NCBI RefSeq assembly: GCF_019204045.1
Contig: NZ_JAGSPC010000001.1
Span: 1,364,001-1,428,000, forward strand
Source: Erythrobacter crassostreae
GTDB lineage: Bacteria; Pseudomonadota; Alphaproteobacteria; Sphingomonadales; Sphingomonadaceae
DNA: 64,000 nt
Reading direction: 5' to 3'
The notes beneath the pieces were generated by a model. The model searched no databases, had not been told where the DNA came from, and saw only the letters and a list, made by a program, of their open reading frames with translations. Numbering within the stretch: position 1 is the first letter of the stretch; every line of letters starts with the position of its first letter. The position numbers and the translations under genes are program-made. This document shows positions 52,647 through 60,739 of the stretch, piece by piece.

Positions 52647-53297
52647 TCAAACGTCCCTTGCAGCCCTGATCGCGGCGCCTGCGGCAAAGGGCGCGATGGC
52701 GACCAGTGTGAGGCTTATAGCTGCAACGAAGCCGAGGCTTGCTTGATCCTGACGCGCGAGCGCGCCTGCGCCGAAAATCAGGATCGGCAGGGCAAGCGGG
52801 ATGAGCATCAGGCCAGATAGCGCGGCTCCAGCGCGCAGGCTCGCAGTTAGCGCCGCGATGATCAATCCGATGGCGGCAAGTCCCGGTGTGCCTGCCAGAA
52901 GCCCAAGCAGAAGCAGGTGCAAGCTCGGCCCATCCAGCGCAAGCAAAGCGGCGGCTGGGAAAGCGGCCAATATTAGCGGAGGGCCAAAGCTGAGCCAATG
53001 TGCGAGCAGGCGCACCGCCATCATAATCTCTTCGGTAAATCCGCGCAGGCGCAGCTGGTCAAATGTGCCAAGCTCTATGTCCTGCGCGACCAGTTTTTCC
53101 AGCGGCAGGATCGCGGCGAGCAGAGCGGCAATCCAGACAATTCCGCCGCCGGTGCGGCCCAGCAATTCCTGATCCGGCCCCACGGCGAAGGGATACAGCA
53201 TCGCCACCGCGACAAAGAACACTACGGGCAGGGCGGCACCGCCGCCTGTAAAGGGGAAAAACTTGCCCAGATCGCGTTTGAGCAGCGCGCCGATCAT
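52647..53297 (-). CDS. ccmB: Heme exporter protein CcmB
   Basis: Six-TM permease subunit of the CcmABCD complex (216 aa) in system I cytochrome c maturation. FFVAVAMLYPFAVGPDQELLGRTGGGIVWIAALLAAILPLEKLVAQDIELGTFDQL is the diagnostic N-terminal block. It starts in a 4-bp overlap with ccmA. Ends at a membrane protein gene instead of ccmC. Confidence 0.92.
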   Translation of the reverse strand: MIGALLKRDLGKFFPFTGGGAALPVVFFVAVAMLYPFAVGPDQELLGRTGGGIVWIAALLAAILPLEKLVAQDIELGTFDQLRLRGFTEEIMMAVRLLAHWLSFGPPLILAAFPAAALLALDGPSLHLLLLGLLAGTPGLAAIGLIIAALTASLRAGAALSGLMLIPLALPILIFGAGALARQDQASLGFVAAISLTLVAIAPFAAGAAIRAARDV

Positions 53298-53902
53298 GCG
53301 GGCTCATCCATTGGCGCAAAATCTTCAATGGCCAGAGTTCGCAGGCCGTCTATCGCGAGCGTCTGGTGCGATGCGATCAGCGCAGTTCCGCCGCCGCCAA
53401 TATGGAGCGCGATTAACGCAGTGACTTGCTCAATTGCCGCCACATCCAGCCCGCTAAGCGGCTCATCCAATAGCCAGATCGGCACGCCGCGATTGAGCAG
53501 CGCGGCAAGGCCCGCCCGCTTACGCTGTCCGGTCGAAAGGTAGCGCACAGGCACATCCAGCAGCGGCTCCAGCCCGAGCACCTTGAGCGCGCCTGAAGGA
53601 TCGCGGCAGCCATCGATGCGCTGCCAGAAGTCCAATGATTTGCCGAGTGGTTGATCCGGATCGAGGCCAGTGCGTTCGTCCAGCAATCCCAGCTCGCCCT
53701 TGCAAATGACGCTGCCTGCGTAAGGGGTGGTGAGGCCCCCCAGCGCGCGGATCAATGTCGTCTTGCCGGTGCCATTCGCACCGGTGATGTGCAGCGCCTC
53801 TCCTTCGCCCAGTTCAAACGACAGCCCTCGAAACAGCAGCCGGTCGCCGCGGCGACATGCCAGCGCGTTTGCAATAAGCTTTGGATTTGGAGAACCTTGC
53901 AT
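53294..53902 (-). CDS. ccmA: Heme ABC exporter ATP-binding protein CcmA
   Basis: ABC ATPase of cytochrome c maturation (202 aa). The ATG giving MQGSPNPK is chosen; an in-frame upstream extension has no domain character. Walker A ITGANGTGKTTLIRAL, signature YLSTGQRKRAGLAALL and Walker B PIWLLDEPLSGLDVAAI are intact. Overlaps ccmB by 4 bp; they act together releasing CcmE-bound heme. Confidence 0.93.
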   Translation of the reverse strand: MQGSPNPKLIANALACRRGDRLLFRGLSFELGEGEALHITGANGTGKTTLIRALGGLTTPYAGSVICKGELGLLDERTGLDPDQPLGKSLDFWQRIDGCRDPSGALKVLGLEPLLDVPVRYLSTGQRKRAGLAALLNRGVPIWLLDEPLSGLDVAAIEQVTALIALHIGGGGTALIASHQTLAIDGLRTLAIEDFAPMDEPA

Positions 53903-53959
53903 GGTCCCGTGCGTTAGGCAAAAGCGACCCCGCAAACAACTCTCACTTCAGGAGCCCCC

Positions 53960-54253
53960 ATGGCCAGTGTCACCGAGCTGAACGAAAAAGAACGCGCTAC
54001 CTTGCTGGCGGACCGCCCCGAATGGGAGCTGACGCGCGAAGACAAAGCGATCACGCGCACGTTCCAGTTTGGCGATTTTTCCGAAGCATGGGGCTTTATG
54101 AGCCGCGTGGCATTGCTCGCTGATACGCAGGATCATCATCCCGAATGGTTCAACGTCTACGCCAAGATAGAGATTACTTTGACCACGCACGACGCGGGCG
54201 GATTGTCACAGCGCGATGCGACAATGGCGCGCGCGATCGACAAACTGGTCTAA
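53960..54253 (+). CDS. phhB: Pterin-4a-carbinolamine dehydratase
   Basis: Small cytoplasmic enzyme (97 aa) that dehydrates 4a-hydroxytetrahydrobiopterin, the pterin cofactor of aromatic amino-acid hydroxylases. The active-site motif [32 protein letters not shown] is complete. Alone on the plus strand between ccmA and the SDR genes; its stop overlaps the convergent SDR stop. No phenylalanine hydroxylase gene is in the window. Confidence 0.93.
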   Translation: MASVTELNEKERATLLADRPEWELTREDKAITRTFQFGDFSEAWGFMSRVALLADTQDHHPEWFNVYAKIEITLTTHDAGGLSQRDATMARAIDKLV

Positions 54254-55074
54254 AGCTCAACTCCAACACCCTGGCTGCGCATTTCCTTGCGCAATAGTCC
54301 CGGCATCCAGCGTTTAAGGCGGCGCATGCGCTTTGCCATTTTGCCGACGGTGTAATGCAGATCGTCCCCGTGGACGGCCTGCCACACGACGCCCGGCACG
54401 ATGTCGACAGATGACACTTCGACACCGGCCTCGATCAGGGTCTCTTTGGCGGTCTGGTTCGAGTCTTCCTGAATTTTTCCGATGATTGGCGTGTCGATAA
54501 ATCCGGGGCAAAGTGCGGCAACTTTGATCCCGTCATCGGCCCATTCCGCATCCAAACTTTCGGTCAGGCCGCGAACGCCCCATTTGGTTGCGCAGTAAGC
54601 GGCAAGGCCCGGTGCGCCGATGATGCCCGCGAGGCTTGCGGTGTTGAGCAGCACAGAGCCCGGCGCGGTTTCGGCGAGGTAGCGATGCGATGCCTGCGCG
54701 CCGAAAATCACGCCCTTCATATTGATGTCGAGCATGCGGGTGAGTTCGTCTTCGTCTTGATCCACCAGCGGCCCGCCATCACCGATACCGGCATTGTTGA
54801 ACACAACATCGATGCGTCCGCCAGCGGCTTTCGCGAAGTCGGCCAAAGCCTTGTCCCACTGATCGCGGAACCGCACGTCGAGCGTGTGTGTCGAAGCTCT
54901 GCCACCGGTGATCATGGACAGCGTTTCGGCCATCCCCGCCTCGTTGACATCGGCGATGCCGACGAACCAGCCGCGTGCCGCAAAAAACACGGCGACCGCG
55001 CGGCCAATGCCCGATGCGCCGCCAGTGATGAAGATGGAACGGGTGGGTTCGCCTACGCTTGTTTCTGTGCTCAT
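54250..55074 (-). CDS. SDR-family oxidoreductase (tandem copy 1)
   Basis: Classical short-chain dehydrogenase/reductase (274 aa). Cofactor motif [19 protein letters not shown], catalytic Ser/Tyr/Lys in [12 protein letters not shown] and [17 protein letters not shown] (Y-x-x-x-K), NNAGIG also present. The ATG giving MSTETSVG is selected. Nearly the same length as its upstream neighbour with many identical segments, so the two arose by tandem duplication. Substrate unknown. Confidence 0.92.
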   Translation of the reverse strand: MSTETSVGEPTRSIFITGGASGIGRAVAVFFAARGWFVGIADVNEAGMAETLSMITGGRASTHTLDVRFRDQWDKALADFAKAAGGRIDVVFNNAGIGDGGPLVDQDEDELTRMLDINMKGVIFGAQASHRYLAETAPGSVLLNTASLAGIIGAPGLAAYCATKWGVRGLTESLDAEWADDGIKVAALCPGFIDTPIIGKIQEDSNQTAKETLIEAGVEVSSVDIVPGVVWQAVHGDDLHYTVGKMAKRMRRLKRWMPGLLRKEMRSQGVGVEL

Positions 55075-55087
55075 ATCTGTACCCGCC

Positions 55088-55903
55088 CTATTTCCCGAGG
55101 AGTGCCGCGCCTTCGCGGTTCTGTTTGCGCACTTTGCCGGGCATCCAGCGCTTGGCAAAGTTCAGTTTCTTGGCAGTTTTGCCGACGAGATAGTGCAGAT
55201 CATCCCCGTGGACAGCCTGCCAGATTGTCTCGGCGACTTCTTCAACCGGTGTGATTTCAAGTCCTGCGGCTTGAACGCGTGTTCGCACCGCTTCGTTCGA
55301 ATTGCGATTGCCTGTGCCATCGAGCAGCGGCGTTTCGATAAAGCTTGGGCAGATCGAGCAGGACTTGATCCCCTCCGGTGCCCATTCCGCATCCAGACTT
55401 TCCGCGATGCCGCGCACCGCAAATTTGGTCGCGCTGTAAACGCTCATGCCGGTGCCGCCGCTGATGCCGGCCGCACTCGCGATGTTGACGAGTGCCGATC
55501 CGGGTGCCGTCTTCTGGAGATAAGGATAGACCGCCTGAGCGCCGTAAAGAACTCCGCGCAGATTGATGTCGAGGCAGCGATCAATCTCTTCGGTTTCCAG
55601 CTCGGCAAGCGCTCCGCCTGTGCCGATACCGGCATTGTTGACCATCGCATCGATCCGCCCACCAGCCGCGGTCGAGAACGCTTCCAGCGCGGTGTCCCAT
55701 GCGGCGCGATCACGCACGTCGAGTTTGTGCATGTAGGTGAAGCCGCCGGGGATCAGGCCGAGCGTGTCTTCCATGCCGGTTTCATTGATATCGGCGATGC
55801 CAACAAACCAGCCGCGCTCCCCGAAATAGCGCGCCGTTGCGCGGCCGATACCGGAGGCTCCGCCAGTGATGAATATGCTGCGGCGCGGTTCTGATGCGCT
55901 CAT
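55088..55903 (-). CDS. SDR-family oxidoreductase (tandem copy 2)
   Basis: Second SDR (271 aa) in tandem. [33 protein letters not shown] gives the NAD(P) site and MSVYSATKFAVRGIAESLDAEW the Tyr/Lys pair. GGAGAGGG precedes the ATG. The shared [21 protein letters not shown] and DAEW segments plus similar C termini ([13 protein letters not shown] versus [13 protein letters not shown]) show common origin with copy 1. 13 bp apart, same operon. Confidence 0.92.
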   Translation of the reverse strand: MSASEPRRSIFITGGASGIGRATARYFGERGWFVGIADINETGMEDTLGLIPGGFTYMHKLDVRDRAAWDTALEAFSTAAGGRIDAMVNNAGIGTGGALAELETEEIDRCLDINLRGVLYGAQAVYPYLQKTAPGSALVNIASAAGISGGTGMSVYSATKFAVRGIAESLDAEWAPEGIKSCSICPSFIETPLLDGTGNRNSNEAVRTRVQAAGLEITPVEEVAETIWQAVHGDDLHYLVGKTAKKLNFAKRWMPGKVRKQNREGAALLGK

Positions 55904-55961
55904 GTGATCCCTCTCCAATTGCGATTTGAAACTTGTCTATCGCGGGGAGGGTCGCTTGTCA

Positions 55962-57929
55962 TCAGGCCAAAGCGGCTTTCAATCCCTGCACATGATCCTC
56001 GCCTTCGACGATCTCGGCAGTCGAAGGCTTCAGCACATCGCCCAAAGGCTCCGCGCGTCCACCGATACATTCGGCGAGGAAGTTTTCGGCGACGGCAAAG
56101 AACGCGATCGAGTTGGCAGGTTTCGCAAAGCCGTGGCCTTCATCGGGATAGAGCACGTAGGTGACAGGAATGCCCGCGTCTTTCATCGCGCCGACGATCT
56201 GGTCGCTTTCATCCTGCTTCACGCGGGGATCGTTCGCGCCTTGCGCAATCAGCAGCGGTTTGATGATCTGATCCGCCTTGTGCAGCGGGCTGGCCGCTTT
56301 CAGCAGTGCGAGCCCTTCCTCGGTTTCGGGGTTGCCCATGCGTTCGTGAAAGGTTTTGACCAGCGGCGCCCAGTATGGCGGGATCGTGCCGAGCAGCGTT
56401 TCGAGGTTGGACGGGCCGACAATGTCCACACCGCAGGCAAACACGTCCGGAGTGAAGGCGAGGCCGGCCAGCGTCGCATATCCGCCGTAGGATCCGCCCA
56501 TGATCGCGACCTTGTCTTTGACCGCGATCCCTTCGGAAACGGCCCAATCGACCGCGTCGATCAGATCGTCATGCATCTTCAGGCCCCACTGTTTGTTCGC
56601 AGCGTTGAGGAAGCTTTTGCCGAAGCCGGTCGACCCGCGAAAGTTGACGGACAGCACCGCATAGCCGCGATTGGCGAGCATTTGATGCGTCGAGTTAAAC
56701 CCGTACCCGTCGCGCGCCCACGGTCCGCCATGGACAAGCAGAACCATCGGCACCGGAGCCGATGGACGCCCATTGCCATTCGCATCGCTGCCAGCGGGCA
56801 GGGTGAGGTAGGATGGCAGTGTAAGCCCGTCGCGGCTGGTAATCTCGACCGGATGCAGTCTTTGCAGCGGCGCGCCTTCAAGCTCTGGCCGCGTGACGTA
56901 AAACGGCGTCAACGTGCTTGCGTCACGATCATAAATATGGCTCGCAACCGGATCGCCGACCGGATCATTCCACACGATCCATGTGCGGTCATCCTCGGTG
57001 CGGCTCATGATGCCGTATTCGCCATCAAACTGAGTGCCGAGCCAATCAAGCGAGGCCTTCATCTCCGGGTCAATCGCAGTCCACTCGGTCTTGAGATAGT
57101 TCACGGCATAGGCCTGTATCTCGCCGGTTTTCTGATCCTGCATCGCGCCGCTGATATCGGCTTTGTCGTCCTCTGCGATCAGTGTGCGTTCACCCGTCGC
57201 GGTGTCCTGAGCATAAAGCGCTGCGGTGTCGCGCCCGCGGCTATCCATCCAATAGAGGATCGATCCATCGACGGTGTATCCGCTAGGCGAAGTGGTGAGC
57301 GCATCTTCCATCGCAGTGCTTTCAAACGGCTCATCGCTGAACGCGCCATCGCTGAATCGGAAATAGTCCGTCCCGCCAGCCTCGTTTTGCGCCATCGCCA
57401 TGCGAAGGGTCAGGCTGTCATCGGACATAAAACCGGCATAGGCATTGTTCTCATAGACCAGCTCAAGCGCGCCGGTGTTGAGGTTGAGCCGGTGAACATC
57501 GTGGAACTGCGCGTCGCGATTGTTCAGGCCGACGAGCACTTCATCAAGGATGGTTTCAGACGCGCCGACAATCCGCACCCGCGTTTCTTCAAACGGGGTC
57601 AGGCAAACCTCTTCGCCGCTGGCAATATCGATCCGGTAAAGCAGGAAGTTCTCGTCCCCGCCTTTGTCTTGAATATAGCCGACGCTCTTGCCATCGGGTG
57701 CCCAGAAATGGTCGCGGATCGGGCGGTCTGTCGAGGAAGTGATCGCCTTCGCATCATCCGGGTTATCGCGCGGCGCGAGCCAGATATTCAGCGTGCCATC
57801 CAGCGGCGCGAGCCAGCTGAGCCATGTGCCATCGGGGCTGATCTTTCCTTGGGCGCGGGTCGGATTGCCGAACAAGGCATCGCGCGGGATCAGCGGAAAT
57901 TGGTCGATAGCAGTGTTGGCGGCGCTCAT
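55962..57929 (-). CDS. S9-family prolyl oligopeptidase-like peptidase
   Basis: Serine peptidase of family S9 (655 aa). An N-terminal beta-propeller (about 1-380) is followed by the alpha/beta hydrolase domain with the nucleophile in MGGSYGGYATLAGLAF (near residue 485), the Asp in ANDPRVKQDESDQIV and the catalytic His in DEGHGFAKPANSIAF. There is no clear signal peptide, so it may be cytoplasmic, acting on short peptides. Followed at 80 bp by the rimK gene on the same strand but probably separately controlled. Confidence 0.93.
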   Translation of the reverse strand: MSAANTAIDQFPLIPRDALFGNPTRAQGKISPDGTWLSWLAPLDGTLNIWLAPRDNPDDAKAITSSTDRPIRDHFWAPDGKSVGYIQDKGGDENFLLYRIDIASGEEVCLTPFEETRVRIVGASETILDEVLVGLNNRDAQFHDVHRLNLNTGALELVYENNAYAGFMSDDSLTLRMAMAQNEAGGTDYFRFSDGAFSDEPFESTAMEDALTTSPSGYTVDGSILYWMDSRGRDTAALYAQDTATGERTLIAEDDKADISGAMQDQKTGEIQAYAVNYLKTEWTAIDPEMKASLDWLGTQFDGEYGIMSRTEDDRTWIVWNDPVGDPVASHIYDRDASTLTPFYVTRPELEGAPLQRLHPVEITSRDGLTLPSYLTLPAGSDANGNGRPSAPVPMVLLVHGGPWARDGYGFNSTHQMLANRGYAVLSVNFRGSTGFGKSFLNAANKQWGLKMHDDLIDAVDWAVSEGIAVKDKVAIMGGSYGGYATLAGLAFTPDVFACGVDIVGPSNLETLLGTIPPYWAPLVKTFHERMGNPETEEGLALLKAASPLHKADQIIKPLLIAQGANDPRVKQDESDQIVGAMKDAGIPVTYVLYPDEGHGFAKPANSIAFFAVAENFLAECIGGRAEPLGDVLKPSTAEIVEGEDHVQGLKAALA

Positions 57930-58009
57930 GGTGTCTCCCTTGGGTAAGGGTGACAGCTAGGTATGCGGCGGAGAAATGCAATTGATCATCCCCCCGCTAC
58001 AGTATTGTT

Positions 58010-58927
58010 CTATCCCTTACCTTTGGTCTTGGTTGCCCCCGGCTTGGCATTGCTTTCGATAAATTCGATGATCTGACCGGCAATATCCTTGCCCGTCGCG
58101 TTTTCGATGCCCTCAAGGCCAGGAGAGGAGTTCACCTCCATAATAACCGGGCCGTGATTGCTGCGCAGCAGATCAACGCCGCATACGTTCAGGCCCATTG
58201 CCTTCGCCGCGCGCACCGCGGTGGAGCGTTCCTCAGGCGTGATCTTGATCAATTGCGCGCTGCCGCCGCGGTGCAGGTTGGAACGAAATTCACCCTCTGC
58301 GCCCTGACGTTTCATCGCCGCGACGACTTTGCCGCCCACGACGAGACAGCGGATGTCCGATCCGCCGGCCTCTTTGATGAATTCCTGCACCATGATCGCG
58401 ATGTTCGCGCCGCGGAACGCTTCGATAATCGACGCGCCGCCTTTCAGCGTCTCGGCCAGAACCACACCGATGCCCTGCGTGCCCTCTAGCAGCTTGATCA
58501 CCACTGGCGGGCCGTTGACCGCTTTGATCAAATCCTCGGCCTGCTTTGGATCATTGGCATAAGCTGTCAGCGGCAGGCCCAATCCGTATTTGGCCATAAT
58601 CTGGGTAGAACGCAGTTTATCGCGGCTGCGCCCGATCGCGACACTTTCATTCAGCGACCAGACCCCGCCCATTTCAAACTGCCGCAGAACCGCGAGGCCA
58701 TAGGCCGTGATCGAGGCACCAATACGCGGAATGACTGCATCATAACCCGTCAGTGTCTCGCCCTTATACGTCACGGTCGGACGGTGGCTGGCGATGTTCA
58801 CGGTGCAGCGGGTGGTGTTGAGAATATCGAGAGTGTGCCCGCGCTGCTCGGCCGCTTCGACCAGACGCTTGTGCGAATAGAGGTTTGGGTTGCGTGCGAG
58901 CATGGCAATTTTCATCGGCTTACTCAT
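58010..58927 (-). CDS. rimK: RimK-family ATP-grasp ligase
   Basis: ATP-grasp enzyme (305 aa) of the RimK family, which adds glutamate residues to a protein C terminus (ribosomal protein S6 in E. coli) or makes poly-glutamate. [27 protein letters not shown] is the usual start, [33 protein letters not shown] the ATP loop, and [22 protein letters not shown] the metal-binding region. It overlaps the upstream RimB-like gene by 4 bp, so the two are coupled. Confidence 0.93.
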   Translation of the reverse strand: MSKPMKIAMLARNPNLYSHKRLVEAAEQRGHTLDILNTTRCTVNIASHRPTVTYKGETLTGYDAVIPRIGASITAYGLAVLRQFEMGGVWSLNESVAIGRSRDKLRSTQIMAKYGLGLPLTAYANDPKQAEDLIKAVNGPPVVIKLLEGTQGIGVVLAETLKGGASIIEAFRGANIAIMVQEFIKEAGGSDIRCLVVGGKVVAAMKRQGAEGEFRSNLHRGGSAQLIKITPEERSTAVRAAKAMGLNVCGVDLLRSNHGPVIMEVNSSPGLEGIENATGKDIAGQIIEFIESNAKPGATKTKGKG

Positions 58928-59373
58928 GATCTTTTACCTTTTTTGTTCTGCATGCTGACAGTCTGAAGCCAGGAATGGCCGCTATCCACCAGAAATCGGC
59001 GGCGTAACGATGATCGTCCAATAAGCATCGGAAATTTCATATCCGACCGATCAGCCAGACTGATCTCGGCCCGGAATTCGACGCTGCCAATCTTCAGCGG
59101 CGTCTTGATGACATAGCGTTGCTGTGTGTCACCGTTAGAGCTTGTTATGCCTCTGATGTCCACATGGACGGCTTCACAAATATGCTCCTCGCCATCCCAA
59201 TCGACTGCGAACCGGATCAGCTGCTCGCCGTCCCGGTCAATCTCCTCGATCACGTGCCCGTGCAGCGACGATGTCCGCGCGCCGCTATCGATCTTGGCAG
59301 GGATGCCGTGCAAGCCAAGTTGCGGCAGATCGACAAGCTCGCGCCAGCCGACGATGGGCGATGTCTTACCCAT
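58924..59373 (-). CDS. rimB: RimB-like retropepsin-fold protein (ATP-dependent zinc protease family)
   Basis: Protein of 149 aa with the motif [16 protein letters not shown] near residue 25 (Asp-Ser-Gly as in retroviral aspartic proteases) and [17 protein letters not shown] near the end (the flap-like G-R). This matches the family annotated as ATP-dependent zinc protease / RimB, which in Pseudomonas acts with RimK and RimA to trim glutamate tails. It overlaps rimK (ATGA) so the two are coupled, as in the known operon; the rimA (CdG-binding) gene is not seen. Confidence 0.85.
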   Translation of the reverse strand: MGKTSPIVGWRELVDLPQLGLHGIPAKIDSGARTSSLHGHVIEEIDRDGEQLIRFAVDWDGEEHICEAVHVDIRGITSSNGDTQQRYVIKTPLKIGSVEFRAEISLADRSDMKFPMLIGRSSLRRRFLVDSGHSWLQTVSMQNKKGKRS

Positions 59374-59607
59374 TACAGGTCAATTGGATGTGGATTTGCG
59401 CACGGCGCATCATGTTTCCTGTCGTTCTCATAACTGATCTGTGTGCCTTAGCGTGAGATCGGGATCGCACCAACATGTTGGTTCAGGCGTGCGACCAGCG
59501 GAGATTGAAGGGGAAGATCTGCGATGTCCGCTACCGACCCCATTGCGGGCATGTGCTCAACAGTATTGTGCTTTAGTTGCCGAAGCTCTCTGACCACCAG
59601 TCCCAAC

Positions 59608-59627
59608 CTTTGGGAAATTTCCCCAAG
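59608..59627. promoter_or_regulatory. Candidate enhancer (UAS) palindrome
   Basis: CTTTGGGAAATTTCCCCAAG is symmetric at 9 of 10 pairs around a perfect GGGAAATTTCCC core. Its centre is about 110 bp before the start of transcription predicted from the sigma-54 promoter, the usual distance of sites bound by sigma-54 enhancer-binding proteins. The activator is not identified. Confidence 0.4.
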
Positions 59628-59699
59628 TCTTGAGATGTGGTGTCAGTTCCCGATTGGGCGCCCCTCTGAAAATTCTTAGAATTCCGCCGTTTTTTAAGT

Positions 59700-59716
59700 T
59701 TGGCACGCCTGATGCA
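59700..59716 (+). promoter_or_regulatory. Sigma-54 (RpoN) promoter
   Basis: TTGGCACGCCTGATGCA matches the consensus TTGGCACG-N4-TTGC at all but one conserved base, with the -24 GG and -12 GC exactly 10 bp apart. Predicted start of transcription is about 59727, 45 bp before the micropeptide ATG. Confidence 0.75.
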
Positions 59717-59771
59717 AAGTGGTGGGCATCAAGCGGAACACCCCGCCGGACACACAAAACGGAGACTTAAA

Positions 59772-59879
59772 ATGACCAACACCGCCAACAACTTCGCCGC
59801 AGCCGCCCTCTCGATCATCATCTCGGCCGGCCTCTTTGCTTACGCTATTATCCCGGCCAGCCCGACACTACTCGCCTAA
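59772..59879 (+). CDS. 35-residue single-TM micropeptide under a sigma-54 promoter
   Basis: Tiny protein MTNTANNFAAAALSIIISAG followed by LFAYAIIPASPTLLA. GGAG lies 8-10 bases before the ATG. A polar N-terminal 7 residues is followed by one hydrophobic helix (about 8-28) and a short Pro/Ser tail, so it should be a membrane peptide or an uncleaved signal-like peptide. The precise sigma-54 promoter and good ribosome site argue that it is a real gene. A 146-residue membrane protein follows at 30 bp. Function unknown. Confidence 0.7.
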   Translation: MTNTANNFAAAALSIIISAGLFAYAIIPASPTLLA

Positions 59880-59909
59880 TCGCTCCCGATACACAGAGTG
59901 AAAGACGAT

Positions 59910-60350
59910 ATGAAACGAAAGCTCGCGATAGCAATCTCCGGAATCTTTCTCGTAACCGGCCTCATCAGAGTTGGTGTTGGTGCGATTGTGATCAGCGAAT
60001 CAACCGGCTGGTGGCAATTGGGCGGAGAAGCAGCGCTCGCTGTTGCAGAAACACAGCAATTCATCGGTGATGCGAGCACAAATCTCGTCGGTTTCACACC
60101 TTTCTCCTACTTCGTATTCCTATTGTTCATGGGAGCAATCGTCAGCGTGGGCGCTATCGCGCAAATGCGGCGCAAAAGCTGGGGTCTTGCGCTGATCGGC
60201 ACCTATCTGTGCTGCCACGCATTCCTGTTTCTCAACTTCATGACGATCAACCCAAAAATCGGATTGCTTGCTCTTGCATCGCTGTTGGCGCTTATTCTCG
60301 CTTGGGCCAACAAGGATAGTGCATCGAGGCGTGAACCTTCTCCGCTCTAG
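59910..60350 (+). CDS. Four-TM membrane protein downstream of the micropeptide
   Basis: Hypothetical inner-membrane protein (146 aa). TMs: LAIAISGIFLVTGLIRVGVGAIVI, FSYFVFLLFMGAIVSVGAIA, WGLALIGTYLCCHAFLFLNFM and GLLALASLLALILAW. The loop between the first two (about 35-65, GWWQLGGEAALAVAETQQF) is periplasmic and helical. The ATG is used; a GTG 4 codons earlier has no ribosome site. Probably cotranscribed with the micropeptide from the sigma-54 promoter. No family recognised. Confidence 0.7.
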   Translation: MKRKLAIAISGIFLVTGLIRVGVGAIVISESTGWWQLGGEAALAVAETQQFIGDASTNLVGFTPFSYFVFLLFMGAIVSVGAIAQMRRKSWGLALIGTYLCCHAFLFLNFMTINPKIGLLALASLLALILAWANKDSASRREPSPL

Positions 60351-60739
60351 TATCAACGCACGGTCGTCCCGGAAACGAGGGCCCGCTGACGCAAAGGCCA
60401 TTGTAGCTCTAACGAGCGTCTCACCGCTGCGATTTCTCATATTTTTGGTTATCGGCCTACCGGTTGGGTTCATCCTGACGAGGCTAGGGTTCACTTACCA
60501 CCTTAGGATCAGACCTGCGCATCAACTTTCCTACACCTACCTAAACCGCTATCAGGCAGGCGGCTCTTTCAAATCGTTGACGCTCGATTTTCTCTGTAAG
60601 GCAGGCCTACGCATTGTGTGTGCAAGTTGGACAGTGGTCACCCGTGTCCTACATTTCTCTTTCACAATAAAAACAAATATCTAACGCTGTAGGCACCGCA
60701 TGACATGTTGGAGAATGTGTCATGTGTGTCCTACACGTT
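60351..60739. other. 389-bp region without a convincing gene
   Basis: Lies between the four-TM gene and the end of the convergent ABC-F gene. An open frame covers part of it on the plus strand but starts inside the upstream gene and has no ribosome site. Small features seen: GTGTCCTACA repeated near 60644 and 60727, and a CATGACA/TGTCATG inverted repeat at 60699-60724, perhaps a weak terminator for the ABC-F gene. Nothing else recognised. Confidence 0.5.

Larger units (their letters stand above)
59374..59771. other. 398-bp divergent control region
   Basis: Lies between the RimB-RimK operon and a divergent micropeptide gene. No convincing gene; a 66-codon minus-strand frame has no family character. 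It contains a 20-bp near-palindrome (59608-59627), an AATTC-TTA-GAATT inverted repeat near 59671-59683 and a sigma-54 promoter at 59700-59716. Confidence 0.65.

Noticed and set aside
55926..57947. Long plus-strand open frame opposite the S9 peptidase
   Set aside because: Antisense shadow; the minus-strand frame contains all S9 catalytic motifs.
60268..60684. Plus-strand open frame over the four-TM gene end and the following gap
   Set aside because: It starts inside an existing gene in another frame, has no ribosome site, and its sequence is not protein-like until a short hydrophobic patch. Probably chance.
60699..60724. CATGACA/TGTCATG inverted repeat as a terminator for the ABC-F gene
   Set aside because: Twelve-base loop, no T tract on the minus strand; only mentioned under the non-coding region.
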